Assembly: GCA_016490735.1 (NCBI GenBank)
Contig: JAEMWC010000132.1
Location: 965,001 to 1,029,000 of the forward strand
Reading direction: 5' to 3'
Origin: Pachyseris speciosa
Taxonomy: Eukaryota; Cnidaria; Anthozoa; Scleractinia; Pachyseridae
Length of the DNA stretch: 64,000 nt
Position 1 is the stretch's first letter. Every line of letters starts with the position of its first letter. The notes under the pieces were generated by a model. The model was not told the origin of the DNA and did no database searches. It saw only the letters and a program-made list of their open reading frames with translations. Of the stretch, positions 23,717-36,168 are shown piece by piece. A program made the position numbers and the translations under genes.

Positions 23717-24750
23717 GAATAACAAAATTTGTAATTTCCAAATAAAATACATTTCTTGCCAATCAAAGATTGTCCAAAAAACAAACATGGAAGTAAAATT
23801 TTAAAAATTTGCAGCAAAATTTGATCCTGTTCTCACATGGGTGAATTAACCATTTCGGTTTGTCTACGTAGATCGAGTAATTACGAAATTTCGTGAATTA
23901 AGACACACACAAAAACAGACAATAAGCTTCCCAAAATTTAAAAAAAATAGATATTCAGAGAATCACGTGTTTATGCCTGAAAAGCAAACACGTTCAATTT
24001 TCGCCTCGAGTAAATGTACGCGTGGGCGAACGAAGCGAACCTTACGCGTCACTGCGAACATAGCTTTGAAGCATAATTCATTGACCGAACTGAGCACATA
24101 TTTCGCTTAAGTTGCTTCAAATACAACTAATCGGTCAATTAAACATAAAGCACTGTAAAAATTAACATTCAAACTTGAAGTTTTTAGCAAGGTGGATTCC
24201 AAGAAGCGCTCAAACATTCCGGAGAAAAATTATAATTCTTGACATGATTTTATGTGATCTGTGAAAGCACATCTTTGTCCGCCGATGACTTTTAGTGAGG
24301 GTGGAGAAGTTAGACTAGTAACAAACATATCTCGTAGGAAGTTAGAAAATTTTTCTAAACGATTTTGACAAAAAATGTTTTTAGAAAAGACAAATAGGAA
24401 TACGAACCTGACAGTTTAGTCAGTTGGCAAACACGCGGAACACAGAGCTGCATAATAGCGCTATTTCTCACAAACAACTACGTTGCTTGGCTAAGCAAAC
24501 AGAAAACCCTCAAGTGCCTTGATAGTTTTACTGTTTCATCCCATATCCACCGATTAAGCTTCCTCAATTAAAGATACTCAGCGGCAAAACACCCGCCATC
24601 CAGTTATAACGAAGACAACGCTTACGAAACTACACGGGCTCATCCCTTGTAGTCCGTCCAATGTGTGTCTGTTGAAAATCTTGTGGAGTGGATGGTTCTT
24701 TGGGAAGCATCTGTCGACGATGTGTAGGAACTTTCTTCCAAGGTTACTTC

Positions 24751-25600
24751 TCACGTTTGAATTGAAAGGAGGGTTGTGCCATGTGGTGTTTCTGTTCGTT
24801 TTCTTTTGTTTTTCGAAGTTTGCTCTTGTGAAGGATTGTACGTCAGCTTGTGACTGTATCCACTTTCTTTAAGAGCGTTCGGGTAAGGTGCAATGGATTT
24901 GTCAAATACTTCTTTGCTGGATGAAATGTTAGTTAACCTTTTGTTAATGTTGAGTGGGATGTTTTTTAGTAATCCTGGGGGATGGTTGCTCTCTTGGTGG
25001 ACATACGACAGTTTGTTATTAAGCTTCATGTATGGCTTGTAGCTGCCGTGTGTGAGGTCGAAGGTCATATCAAGAAAATTGACGATCTTTTTGTTAGCAT
25101 CAATTGTGATTTTGAGGCCATTTGATTTGAACACTTGGCTGACTTCTTGTTTGGTTTTTTCAATTTCTTTCGGAGTGGCTTTGCAAATTGCGAGACCATC
25201 GTCACGGTACAGGCCAACTTCATTTTTGAATTTGGATGCTATCATTGACAGCATGTAATTTCCTATTAACTCACACGTTTCTGCACCGTAGTATGAGCCC
25301 ATTGTGACATCAAACATGTTGTTTGTGTTCTTCTTGATTCATGGAGAGTTCTGGTGGTAAAGGAGTAACCTTTTTCGCGTGGATAATGATGTGGCGGTCT
25401 TGTTAAGTGATGGTGGTGAATCTTGAGGCATAGTCTAATGCTTTCAATAACAGGTCTTCAGATATGGATGGGTAAAAGTCGCAGACGTCAAAGGTGATAA
25501 ATGCGTGCTTTTCCTTTTCTAGGATTGCTTTAAACCATTCTATGGTGTCAGAAGAAATGAAACAGAACTCTCGAAGTATGTTTGGAATTTACAAGACAAC
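24751..25600 (-). pseudogene. Reverse-transcriptase fragment, Penelope-like type
   Basis: On the - strand the frame 25317-24751 gives ETCELIGNYML, then the RT catalytic motif as YRDDGLAICK, then FLDMTFDLTHGSYKP and NNKLSYVHQESNHPPGLLKN. Upstream on - (25440-25560), in a broken frame, is RT motif A: FITFDVCDFYPSISEDLL. The YRDDG form and downstream NHPP block fit a family common in cnidarians that I place with Penelope-like elements; the class is from memory. Frame breaks and no endonuclease show it is dead and partial. Confidence 0.75.
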
Positions 25601-26560
25601 AAGAAGCCTTTCCAAATGAAATGGAAAGTTTTAAAGAAATATAAACCCTACAGCAACACGAACAAAAGATGTAACCTTGGTCTTTATGAAAAATTCATCA
25701 TCATTTGCAAAAAGAGCTGTGTACCTAAACAGGCGAAACGAGCTAGCGAGTTCATGCCCCCACAGAAACAGATATGTACTCCGGAACTTTGAATATCGAA
25801 ACTAAGACAAAAAGCATCTGTTACCTAGATACAATCTCTTGAATATAACGCATCCCCATAACACAGGGGCACCCAACGAGCCAAATCAACCAAAAGCTGT
25901 AGAAAGGCATTTTTAAGTACCTTATGGTGTTTGAAGTCTGTTTAAAGTGATGTTTTCGTTAGCTAGAAAAATTTCATCTGTTCGGATTCCCTAGCTGAAG
26001 TTTTAATTGCCCGAAAAGGTTAGGGAACAAAATCTTCCTTTGAGTAAATGTAAGCTGAAATGAACTTTCCACGAACTTTCTTGGGAACAATTTTCTTTCC
26101 GAAAATGTTAGCTGATGTTTTTGACTGCCAAAACCAGCAATTACGACCTTTTCGAAACCCTTATAGGGGCTATGATTTCCCCATTGCGAATCTTTTAGGC
26201 CACGATTTAGTCACGAAAATCCGAGTGCACTCTTTAATCGACGCCGAAAGCCCAAGGCGAACTACCCTCTACCGAACAGATATCTACCGAAACTTGTCGT
26301 TGGGTGCCCCTGATAACAACCATCCATATTTTACTGCCAGTTCTGTTAGTTTTAACACTCAATCGTTGAAGTTGCCTGATGAGTGTGGTCATATAATTTT
26401 AAACCATACGAAAACAGCACTGTCGCAATAAAACGGTGATTACTTTTGAAGCCTGAACTCCTGGAAGAAGTTAAAGAAAAAAAAAATTTTTTAGTCCAAA
26501 CTACTTCAGATGAAAGCGTTAAGGAATTCAAAGCGGTTGAAAAAATACAATGACAATAGT

Positions 26561-27186
26561 TGTGGTCACACTAAGAGACTTTTGCCTAGGGAAAAAGATT
26601 TTACCTGAGTAAAATTTCCCGCGGTAAATTTATCTCGGCTTTCAATTAACCTAGGTGAAAAGGTCATACTGCAGAAATGACGGGTTTGGCAGTACGCATT
26701 TTTGGCGCCTAATTCGAAAACATGCATGAGTTTCAAGCGGCCAAATGAGAAAATTTTTATTCTCCTTTTACCGCTATTCTTTACTTTATTTCAACGAAAT
26801 AAGGCGGTCAACTGTTGTTTTCCCACTGCGGTTTGATTTCCCGTCGTTCCCAAAGGAGACGGCAAGCCTCGTTACTTCAACTCTCAAGATCACGTTTTTC
26901 CAAAACCACTGAGAAGGCAACATCTTATCTGTCATTAGCGCACTTGCCGACGAGCGTTGATGATTGGCTGGCTACCTCGGGATTTCAGTTTACCCCCCTC
27001 AATCCGGGTAGGGTAGCTGTCAAGGGAAATTCTATTGTTCGCTTGATATGTTCAAGTTCACTCAGATAAAATTTCCCCAAAGTAATTTACCTCGAAAAAA
27101 TCGGTCACATTGCAAAATTTCAGGTTTTCCTAGGTAAACTGTCAACAAGTCAAGTTCCCTAGGTAAAAGTCTCTAGTGTGACCACA
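26561..27186. mobile_element. TIR element, about 626 bp
   Basis: Left end TGTGGTCACACTAAGAGACT and right end its imperfect inverse AGTCTCTAGTGTGACCACA, continuing inward with CCTAGG-containing words on both sides. No transposase frame; the + frame at 26815-27069 lacks domains. Confidence 0.8.
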
Positions 27187-27357
27187 GCTGCATTGCAAGA
27201 TCGGGGAAAACAACTTTTAAATCCAATTAAGCATACGGCGCAGACGGGCTCTGAGACTAGAAATAGAAGCCGCATAACCGAGTTGGTCGCGAGTTGTAAA
27301 GCTTTTATTTAATTCTTTTGACATCATGAAATGATAATGTTTCTTTCAAGAAAATAA

Positions 27358-27440
27358 ACTTCAAATGAAGAATGATCCTCGCAGTTGTGAACGCAATTTA
27401 TGCAATGGCGAAAAGAAGCCTGAAAAAAATTCAGGACTTC
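27358..27440 (-). mobile_element. SINE family A, 3' fragment on - strand
   Basis: Reverse complement carries the family A tail (GCAATTTATGCAATGGCGAA in + orientation). The A box is absent here. Confidence 0.65.
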
Positions 27441-27905
27441 ATTACATACATATTTACTTATCCTCTCCCCGTGGGGGCTTTTCAGGGATAGTTTACAATG
27501 CTTCTTCAAGGTGAGATCGGACGTCAGCCTGTAAAGGTGCCTCTGGCTGCCGCTCAGTCCATATTTAATCTCACCCACTCACCCAATCCACACATGAATA
27601 TCAAAGACAGATGAAAGGTAGAGATAGACCACTACACTGGGAACTACGTCCCCTACTCTTATCAAACAGTGTGTGGGTTCTTTTAAGTCCCACAAATTGT
27701 TAGGTACAAGTGTTGTGAGACGGGACCTACGGTTTATCGTCCTTATCCGAGAAGACTAGAAAGTCTAACCATTTGCAGATGTTATTACAAAGGCAGCACT
27801 TTTCTCCTCAATTATTTAAAGATCCTAAGTGTTGGTCCGGCCGGGGTTTGAACCCGCGACCTCCCGCACGCTAGTCCGGTGCTCTACCCCTGGGCTAACC
27901 GGTCG
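27440..27905 (-). mobile_element. tRNA-derived SINE, family B
   Basis: On the - strand it starts with a tRNA-like head, GGTAGAGCACCGGACTAGC (A box) and GGGTTCAAACCCCG (B box), then a body with GGATAAGGACGATAAACCGT and GTCCCGTCTCAC. A second, + strand copy lies at 28612-28900. Confidence 0.75.
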
Positions 27906-28235
27906 GCGAGGTTTGAACCCGTGAGCTCGCGATTCCGGTGCGATGCTTTAACCAACTGAGCTATGAAGACACTGACGTTGGGAGCAGGTCAATTGTGGTA
28001 ACATATGAACCCACAATTGACCTGCTCCCAACGTCAGTGGCTTCCTAGCCCAGTTACTTATATTTTAGAGTATCGCACCGGAATCGCGAGGTCACGGGTT
28101 CAAACACCGTTGAAGTCCCGAATTTTTTTCAGGCTTCTTTTTGCAATTGCATAAATTGCGTTCACAACTGCGAGGATCATTCTTCATTTGATTTCATTTC
28201 CGCAGTTCAAATATGATTTAATTCATATATCACTC
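27905..28235. mobile_element. Head-to-head pair of SINE family A copies
   Basis: 27905-27998 is the - strand 5' part (inverted A and B boxes); 28003-28235 is a + strand copy with B box GGGTTCAAACACCG and full tail. The two share TTGACCTGCTCCCAACGTCA in opposite orientation and so form an imperfect hairpin of about 90-bp arms. Confidence 0.75.
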
Positions 28236-28611
28236 ACAAAACAAACTTCACTAACTTCCTCAGCAATAACAATTTTATCTACATCACTCTCAACTATAAG
28301 CCTCCTATTCTCCCTCTCCACCAACGTCGTGGCTTTTAAAATTCGATGGCTAAGTTCCCGTAGCCTCCTTCGTAGCCTTTGTTTGTATGGGTTCTATACT
28401 CCCTCCTAATTGGATACTCAGACATAATGCATGGGAATGGAATGTCCGGCTCTGTTCAGCAAAACGTTGGTGGGAAGGGAGAAAAGGACCGACACAAACA
28501 ACGGCGCGCAGCGAAGGAGGCTACCTCAAGTAGGGAACACAATAAACAATGCAATCAACCGACGTGCATAAGATTACAGGCAATGTAAAAACTACAAAAC
28601 AACAATATCCG

Positions 28612-28900
28612 CAGACCGGTTAGATCAGTGGTAGAGCATCGGACTACCATGCGGGAGGACGCGGGTTCCAACTCCAGTGGGACCAACACTCAGGGCCTTT
28701 AAAAAAACTGGGGAGAAAGTGCTGCCTTGTAATAACTTCTGCAAATGGTTAGACTTTTTTTCGGATAAGGACGATAAACCGTAGGGCCCCGTCTCACAGT
28801 ACTTTCACTTAATCTGATTCTGTGGGACGTAAAAGAACCACTATAATGTAACAAAACTCTGGCTGTGACCACCCCTAGCGTCTGTTCTAGATATCTACAT
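28612..28900 (+). mobile_element. tRNA-derived SINE, family B, second copy
   Basis: Head GATCAGTGGTAGAGCATCGG and GCGGGTTCCAACTCC resemble tRNA A and B boxes; body words TGGTTAGACTTTTT and GGATAAGGACGATAAACCGT match the - strand copy at 27440-27905. Confidence 0.75.
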
Positions 28901-28929
28901 TATATATATACATAGCTACCTGTGTTGAC

Positions 28930-29530
28930 ACTTGGATCAAAGTGATATTACAATTCCAATGTCCCACCATATATTTCTTTTTCACCCAGCAAATAAAAGA
29001 TTACATTTTTTCTTTACTGGCACCGACTTCGAATGGCTTTCCTTGGGCCAATTTGTGTCCAAAAATTTAGCAGCAGCAGGGAGAACGGGGAGTTTTACGA
29101 TCCAGATGAACTATTCGATACCAAACGTTCGGAAAAGAAACAAACAAACATTCTTGAGTCCAAACTACTTTCTGATGGAAGGGTAAAGGAATTCAAAGAG
29201 GATCAAAACAAAACCTTGGAAGAAAACAAAGTGCGAAGATAGTGCTTGCGAAACCACACATGGCTTATCCACATTTCAGCACATTTCGCTGTTTTATAAA
29301 CATTGAAACGATCATTCTTATCTGCTCAAACAAAAAATCTCAAGAATTACTCAATTTAGAAGGCGAAACTTCGTGTCTTTGGAGGAAGATCTTTTCCAAA
29401 TAAAGCGTGTAGCGCCCTGGTTTTTGACATTTTCTTGATAGCTTTTTGATTTTGAGATTTTGAGAGACGCACATGCATTTGATCGGCTTTTTTTCTGCCC
29501 TCGAGTGCGAGCAGCAGAAAGCGCGTTTAA
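28930..29530. repeat. Dispersed repeat family R, longest copy
   Basis: Shares ordered words with 61213-61560 (TTTGTGTCCAAAA, GCAGCAGCAGGGA, CATTCTTGAGTCC), with 26450-26545 and with 48350-48560 (downstream part). No coding capacity. Class unknown. Confidence 0.65.
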
Positions 29531-30079
29531 AAATTGAGCCTCGTTCTGGCTTAGGTGTCCGTCAGCCTGTCTTGGGCCTGCGATACAATCGAAAATGATG
29601 AGCTCTCAACTTGAGCCCGCGATCTGGTCATGTGATACTGGTCAGCGGATACCTTTATTAGACAGGTGTCAATTGACCATAAAATGGTTGTCCAGTATCA
29701 AAGATATACGCTGTAAGCTAGCTGGTCAACTGGAGTATGGCCGCCAAGTTGGATGATTATGATTATGATTATGATTACTATGATATTATTAATTATTGCA
29801 TTGGGCAACTCCGTCGTCGTCGTCGTGCGGTGACGCCCACGAGCAATACCGCTAGCCATGATTACCATGAGAAAAGCAGTTCACGGGTTCCTATAAGTAT
29901 GGTGCTCCGCTTGGCAGACCTTCGGGCCTCCGGAACTCCGCTACAGGTCCTTGATTTTATAATTCTCTTTTTTCATTCGTAAGAAAAGAAAAAAGAAAGA
30001 GACTGTGAGTTTCATTTCACTAGCGTCGTGACTTACTTCTATGAACCTACCTTTTAATCATTTGAATGTCACCTTTCAG

Positions 30080-30317
30080 ACACATCCGTATTCAAGTGCT
30101 TGGGACACATTTACAAAATAGGCGACGAGTTGGTGTCTACACAGTTTCTGGTACTAAACAAGGAACAAAGCATAAAAGTTGGACCCGGAGATGTGATTGT
30201 CTCTGCGCAAAGTCACGGGTTCATCGAGAAGGTCACCAGAGTGAATCACACATTAGATATGATCTTCCTGGAAACAGAGCTTGAGAGATGTACGGAGAAT
30301 TCCACCTGGACACACAG
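30080..30317 (+). CDS. Exon 14: second GDVL module
   Basis: The acceptor is ACCTTTCAG and the exon enters in phase 1. It encodes CLGHIYKIGDELVST and VGPGDVIVSAQSHGFIEKV, a clear second copy of the exon 12 motif, then IFLETELERC. The best donor is CAG/GTACGA at 30318, leaving phase 2. The next exon I can place starts in phase 0, so at least one short exon (length 1 mod 3) is probably missing between them. Confidence 0.75.
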
Positions 30318-30879
30318 GTACGATGGTGACTAATCACAAATGGAGACATGACCACCACCTGGTTGTCAACAAGTTTGTACCTACTTAATGACTACACAAA
30401 GAATGTCCCGAAAAGGGAGTTTAGCAGGTGGACCCTATAGTAAAAAACTCCCTAAAAGAAAATCTAAAATATTCAACAAACGTTAAAAACCTAATGTTAA
30501 AAGTTATTCAAAAGAGCTAAATTATATTCAAGACATGTAAAAATTAAGACCGTTTCAACATATAAAGAAAAGATACTACAAGATATTTAAAAGAGATCGT
30601 AAAGACTGCTTAAAACTTCCAAGATTTCCCGCTCCGACAACACACTCAGGTAAATCATTCCATTCTTTATCAATTCTTGCAAAAATGAGTATTTATAACA
30701 GTTCCAGTTAGATCCCTTGAATTGCAACTGAAAGTTGTGGTTGCTTCTTGTTCCTCTTGCAGCAAATTCGAAGAAGTCTTATTAACGAAAAGACAAACTT
30801 GTAGCACTCGATTAAAGAAAAATATAATCTTCGTTTTTCCAATGGTGACTATTTTAAAATGGCACAACGTTCCTCATAC

Positions 30880-31860
30880 TGCATTTCACCCCGAGGCTCT
30901 CCTCTGAACTCTTTCCAGCAAAACCATATCCTTGACCAGGTAGGGGGAGCACACTGAAGCAGCATACTCCAGGATCGGCCTCACTAAAGACTTGTATAAC
31001 AAGGAAAATTCAGGTGCGCTTTTAGGGCTAAGCATACGCTTGATCAGGCCAAGAACCCTATTGACTTTATTGACGACCTCGTGGATATGATCGCTCCATG
31101 AAAGATCTTAGGATATTGTAATACCGAGATCTTTTAAATTCTTCGCGTTCTTAAAAATATCACCATTTGGATCAATTCTCTACCTTTCCTCCGACTTATC
31201 TTGTTTATGAGTTATACTCATTGTTTCACATTTGTCGGGGTTGAATTTCAACCCACGGCCAAGTTTTCCTTCATTCTGTAAGCCGAAATAAGTCAGATTG
31301 TAACATATGTGCATCGTTAGGAATACTGCCTATCTCTCTGTAGAGTTTAGTGTCGTCTGTGTATAATTTCACAGTGGAGGAAAAACCAGTAGATTATTCG
31401 TTGACGTGCATAATGAACAAGATGGGCCCTAAAATAGTACCCTGGGGGTACGCCTGATTTTTTTTATTTTTTTTCAAACAAAAATTTCTTTTTCGGCATT
31501 TGCTCTAAGAGCACATAGCCTGAAATTACCTGTAGTGAGTCCATGATGATTAAATCCCATGCAAGACAACGCGTTGCGACCGACCCACTAAAAAGCTCTG
31601 GAAACATTTGAGAAGAGGGTCGTTACACCGTACCTTTCTAGCTTGTACCTATAGCGCAGGCGTCTGTGTGGAACGCTATCGAACGTTTTGAAAAAGTCTA
31701 AGAGAATAACGTCCTTTGGCTTCCTGTTGTTACGAGATTTTGCTCAATCGTTAAAACATGGCAACAGCTGTGTAACTACTGTCGAACGACCTTTCATGTA
31801 CGCGAATTGATTTGGAATTAATACACTGGCTTCGCCCCAAAAATCCATAAATAAGGTGGG
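30880..31860 (-). pseudogene. Non-LTR retrotransposon RT fragment (CR1/Jockey-like)
   Basis: Reverse-strand translation across broken frames gives DVILLDFFKTFDSVPHRRL (motif A region), an FGPILFIM-type block, LYTDDTKLYREIGSIP (catalytic YxDD), and the C-terminal signature LGLIKRMLSPKS and YAASVCSPYLVKDMVLLERV. Order and motifs are those of LINE RT domains. Stops and frameshifts show it is inactive. Confidence 0.8.
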
Positions 31861-32487
31861 ATATTTCGTGATGCATACACAATATAACATATTTCATATA
31901 AAGGTGGAACGTTTGGTGACGTTATATGGCAATAACCGACAACCTCAGTGTTAACCCGAAACAACACTCTGTTTAAAGGCAGAGAAGAACTGCTGGGTTA
32001 GGCACTGATCTCTAGTGATTAGGCCTAAGCGCTGACTTGAAATGGTTAGCTTTCATATATTGTTATGGTGAAGTCATATAAATTTGTTAAAACTTGCCTC
32101 CCTCGTCAGCTACCAATCGCTGCTGTAGTGGATATGTAGAGGATATGGACATCATTGTGACCCGTATTTCCCGGGTTCGACCCTTTGTATGCTCTTTTCA
32201 AAGATTTTTTTTTTAAACTTAGTGAAAATTTACTAAGATCGTTTGGCACTTTATATACACAAAGCTAAGTGTGTGACCTGACTTTGAAGTATCCATTCTA
32301 GTCACAACCATTCCTTCAAGATGCGTGGTGACAAACCGCCAGGCAGGGGGACTTGTAAACATTCAGATTCTTTAGCAGCTTTTCAATCTCGTTTGCGGAA
32401 CAATAGATGTTAGAAAGCTTAGAAGTGCCAACATCGTCGAGTACAGGAAAGTTATCAGTCTTCGGATGTAAACACTGACGAATAAAA

Positions 32488-33060
32488 TTGATTCATGCTC
32501 TGAGCAATGCTGAGGTCGTCTTTCAGAGTTGCTCAATCAACAAGAAGGGAGACCAAATTATTAGTTTCCTTACGCAACAAGTCCTTGTTCCGTTATACTA
32601 CACACTTATTTATCCCTTCTTGGCTTATAGCTCAATTACGTGGGGAAATACGTATCCAACTTCTCTACGGCCTCTTATCACTTTGCGGAAAAAAGCAGTT
32701 AGAATAATAACCTTTTCTGATTTTAATTCCCATTCTAGTCCTCTTTTTCGCAAGTTGGGGCTAATTAAATTCGGGGACTTAATATATTTAGACAGTGCTC
32801 TTTTTATGTATGATTACTATTCAAATAGACTCCTAAATACTTTCAATAACGTTTTTAAAAGCATTGACAAATAAAGTACACCAATATGCAACCAGACTGG
32901 CCTTTAAGAAGTCTTATTACTTACCGAAAGCTAGGACAAATTATGGGAAATTTAATATCTTTTCAGTGGGGCTAAACTCTGGAATTCTATCAAAGAAGAT
33001 CTAAAATCATAGAGTCGTTTTCGCTTTAAAAAGCTTTTGAAAGAATCTGTCGTCTCCAAA
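32488..33060 (+). pseudogene. Non-LTR retrotransposon C-terminal fragment, opposite strand
   Basis: The + frame 32488-32874 encodes YYTLIYPFLAYSSITWGN and RKKAVRIITFSDFNSHSSPL, typical of the region after the RT domain in LINE proteins. Beyond its stop, matching words persist (KARTNYGKFNIFSVG) in a shifted frame. It differs from, and is opposite to, the fragment at 30880-31860. Confidence 0.7.
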
Positions 33061-33301
33061 CATTCATTGGTTCCTTGGTGTACTTTATGTGCAGCTATTT
33101 GTGTGTGCAGCCGTTGTTTCAGCTCTTTCTCTATTCGCGTGTGTCTCTGTTTATTCATTACAGTTTAAATACTATCTTTGTATGTTAATGTGTGCATTTG
33201 TTTATTTACTACAACAGTTACTTAAATATGTAATTGCTATTTACTATCCGCACGGCCCAGTCGCTAAGCTCGATTAGCTTTTGCTATTTCTCAGTGGCTG
33301 T

Positions 33302-33556
<255 letters not shown>

Positions 33557-35007
33557 AATTATTTCACAATTATTTCTTTAAAGTACTCTACTCCTTTTTA
33601 TCAAGAGCACAATAAAGATTGTTGTTTGTTGTTTGGTTGTTTGTTATGCGTAGACTTGACAACTCCAAAAAAGTTTAGAATTGTTGTTTTCCTTTAACTC
33701 CTCGGCCATGTTCTTAATATAATTTTTGGTCAAATAGATAAAATTTTAGAAGAAGAGTGGATACGCCGAACTTCAGTGTTTTTAACTTTAGGTTTGTAGA
33801 TACCACTCTCCCTGACTGCGAAAAAGAGCTAGAATTGTCACATCTGGTGCTGAACTTATCTCCTGTGTCAGAAAAAAAGAAATAATTCCCATCTTGCGAC
33901 TTACTTGGGGAAATCAACACAAAAAAGAACACCAAAGGACCTTTATACACAGACCGACTAATTTAAACACTTTGCTTTGCGTTGCCTTACCATGCAAAAG
34001 CAACTTTCGACAAGTTGCATCCTCAAATGTAACTTTAAAGTAGTCATGATGGGATATCATGCGCGTTGCGTAATAGTGTTTAACCATGCACTGATTAATG
34101 TTCATTTTGCCTTATTTAAGATTCAATCCTCGATTTCCTGGTTCACTGTCCAACAACGACGTGGTTTGTACTGGTGGTGATAACAGCAATGGGTTGATAA
34201 TAACTGACCAGGACAACAAACCAAGTATCAGTAAACGATTCCATAATAGGAAGAAGCAGCGTTGCGCTCATTGCTAAGGTTAGCGAAAAAAAAAAACGTA
34301 AGTTCCAGCTTCTATGATACATGTCAGTCCGTAGAATGCGCATATGAAGAAATTCAGTTTAACAGAGTAGTTTTCAAAGGACTGTCGCAAAAATCACAAC
34401 AAGCTCACAAAATACAAATACGGTTAGAATCAAATGCATGCAGCCGTCGCCAAGTGAAGGAAATTGAATACGAGCAAGTCCTGACTGGTTTTGGTTTGGC
34501 TTCTCATTGGTTGAGAAAGTGATGCGAGTTTGCCAACCAATCCCGGAGCAAAGAAAACGCGAATTACCTACGATACTTAAAAGGTAAGTGATTTCGTAGA
34601 ATCCATTATTCAATACATGTTGGATTCTTAATAGCAATAAGAGTTAAAGTCGACTGAAACGCACGGTGAAAATCAGGTTCCGCTCTCTGAAGACGTGCGC
34701 AGTGTTTAGGTTAAAAGTCAAGGAGACTACACTAAAGCAGGCGTTCGCATCTGGGCGCTTTTGCTGATCTACAATCTTTGCCATAATTAATTGCAGTACT
34801 ACACAATGGGGAACTCACTTATGCATCCGTGCTTCTCTTCCCTTCACTCAATGTGAAGCCAAACCATTTTTGTTTGATGTTGAGATTTTTCTTATATCGA
34901 TAGTCGGCAGTCCAAGATAATTATGAGTGGTTGTGGGTGGTGCATTTACCGAGAACCGGGCACTATTGGTCTACTATAACATTTCGTTATCACTGATTCC
35001 TTTACAG

Positions 35008-35199
35008 GTCGTTGAAGCGCATGTTTCAGATGACTTTGTGCTCATTGAAGTTCTCTATGTCCATGCTGTGATAAATGGCACTGCTGTTACTGCTGCAAGA
35101 TTAGACGAATTGAAAAAGGAACATAGACGGCACAAGAGGGACATCAATACTGAAACCATTCAATTCAGGAAGTCCATCCAAAGGGAAAAGAAGCTTTCG
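35008..35199 (+). CDS. Exon 15: beta-rich segment with furin-like basic site
   Basis: The acceptor is CCTTTACAG and the donor GTGAGT at 35200; phase 0 on both sides, 64 codons. It encodes VVEAHVSDDFVLIEVLYV, then a charged helix-like stretch KKEHRRHKRDINTE. RHKR matches the furin consensus R-X-(K/R)-R and suggests proteolytic processing in the secretory path (inference). The entry phase does not match exon 14. Confidence 0.72.
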
Positions 35200-35980
35200 G
35201 TGAGTGCTGAGAAAATGCTTATTTGTGTTACTGTTTCCTGTTGGTGAATCGTCTTGATAACGCAAGCGAAAACTGAATAATAATAATAATAATAATAATA
35301 CTTTTTTGTGGTAGAACATTAATCAGAGTCTCGAGATCCAACAGTTTGCAAAGTTTAAAGCAATGCAGCCAACTTAAATTGTACATAATTTAAGGCGGCT
35401 CTAAATCCGTTCCATCTGGTAAAACACAAGGTAAAAATAATGTTTGCGCCATGCTGTACAGATTCACGATATGTGATCTAGAAGTTAATGATTTGCCAAC
35501 GTATGAGTTGAAAAGTAGCTATCAAACAGAAAACAGTGATGAAACCACTTTCCATGAATTGGAGCTTCTTCTGCTGAGACTTAAATGCGAAGAAACAGGA
35601 TCGTCCAAAGTAACATGATCGATTTACTTATTTCAAATTTCTTTTCTTTGAACTGTTGATCAATTTTTTAACGTGTTAAGTGAACATGAGGAAAGGGAAA
35701 GTTAATCAAATCGAAAGCAATACCACAACCACGTTGAGAAAAATGGAGCTGGTTTTGTTCAATTTTAATAGCGAATAATCAGAAACGTCGAGATTAAATA
35801 TGTTTTGACTAAGGATTTCCACCGTTAACTTTATGAAATGTGTTTGCGTGTGTGTTAAATGACATTGCTAATAAGCTTACTCTCCGACATAATTTCTCCT
35901 TTCGTTGTGTACTTAAAGTAAATCTGTGCAATTGACATAGTTTTATTTGTTTGTTTGTTGTTGTTTTTTTCATAAACTAG
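35200..35980 (+). other. Intron 15
   Basis: Contains an AAT microsatellite (35277-35300) and T-rich sequence before exon 16. Nothing else seen. Confidence 0.55.
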
Positions 35981-36168
35981 ATTCTCGGAAAGGGCTACAT
36001 AAGTGTAACCCAAACATACAAATTGTACACAGACTTTATCGTCCGAATGGGAGTCTTCACTGACAGAGATCAGAACGGTGATTTTACCATCACAGACGTG
36101 TTGTTTGGTGCAGAGTTGACGGGTGAAGCGATTTACAACGTGGGGGTACAGATTGGAATTGAATACAG
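35981..36168 (+). CDS. Exon 16: beta-rich segment with EF-hand-like loop
   Basis: The acceptor is CATAAACTAG and the donor GTAAGC at 36169; phase 0 in, 2 out. It encodes ISVTQTYKLYTDFIVRMG, then DRDQNGDFTITD, which fits the 12-residue EF-hand/dockerin-type calcium loop (D, D, N, G, D at 1, 3, 5, 6, 7; Asp at 12). The rest is alternating hydrophobic strand. Confidence 0.72.

Larger units (their letters stand above)
22376..30079 (+). other. Intron 13: 7.7 kb, packed with transposable elements
   Basis: In order: repeat family R fragment (about 22500), a CAACATGTTG-rich TIR element with nested MITE (22850-23716), a retroelement RT fragment (24751-25600, -), a TIR element (26561-27186), SINE pieces of two families on both strands (27358-28900), and a longer copy of repeat family R (28930-29530). 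Unassigned stretches are about 23717-24750 and 25600-26450. No host exon found. Confidence 0.7.

Noticed and set aside
28612..28690. tRNA gene
   Set aside because: A and B boxes are present, but the sequence runs into a SINE body shared with 27440-27905 and the fold has mismatches.
34262..34522. Candidate for the missing exon between exons 14 and 15
   Set aside because: No phase-2 acceptor with a phase-0 donor fits, and the residues do not extend either flank.
34795..34870. Another candidate missing exon after TTAATTGCAG
   Set aside because: The frame is open with the right entry phase, but the phase-0 donors are poor.
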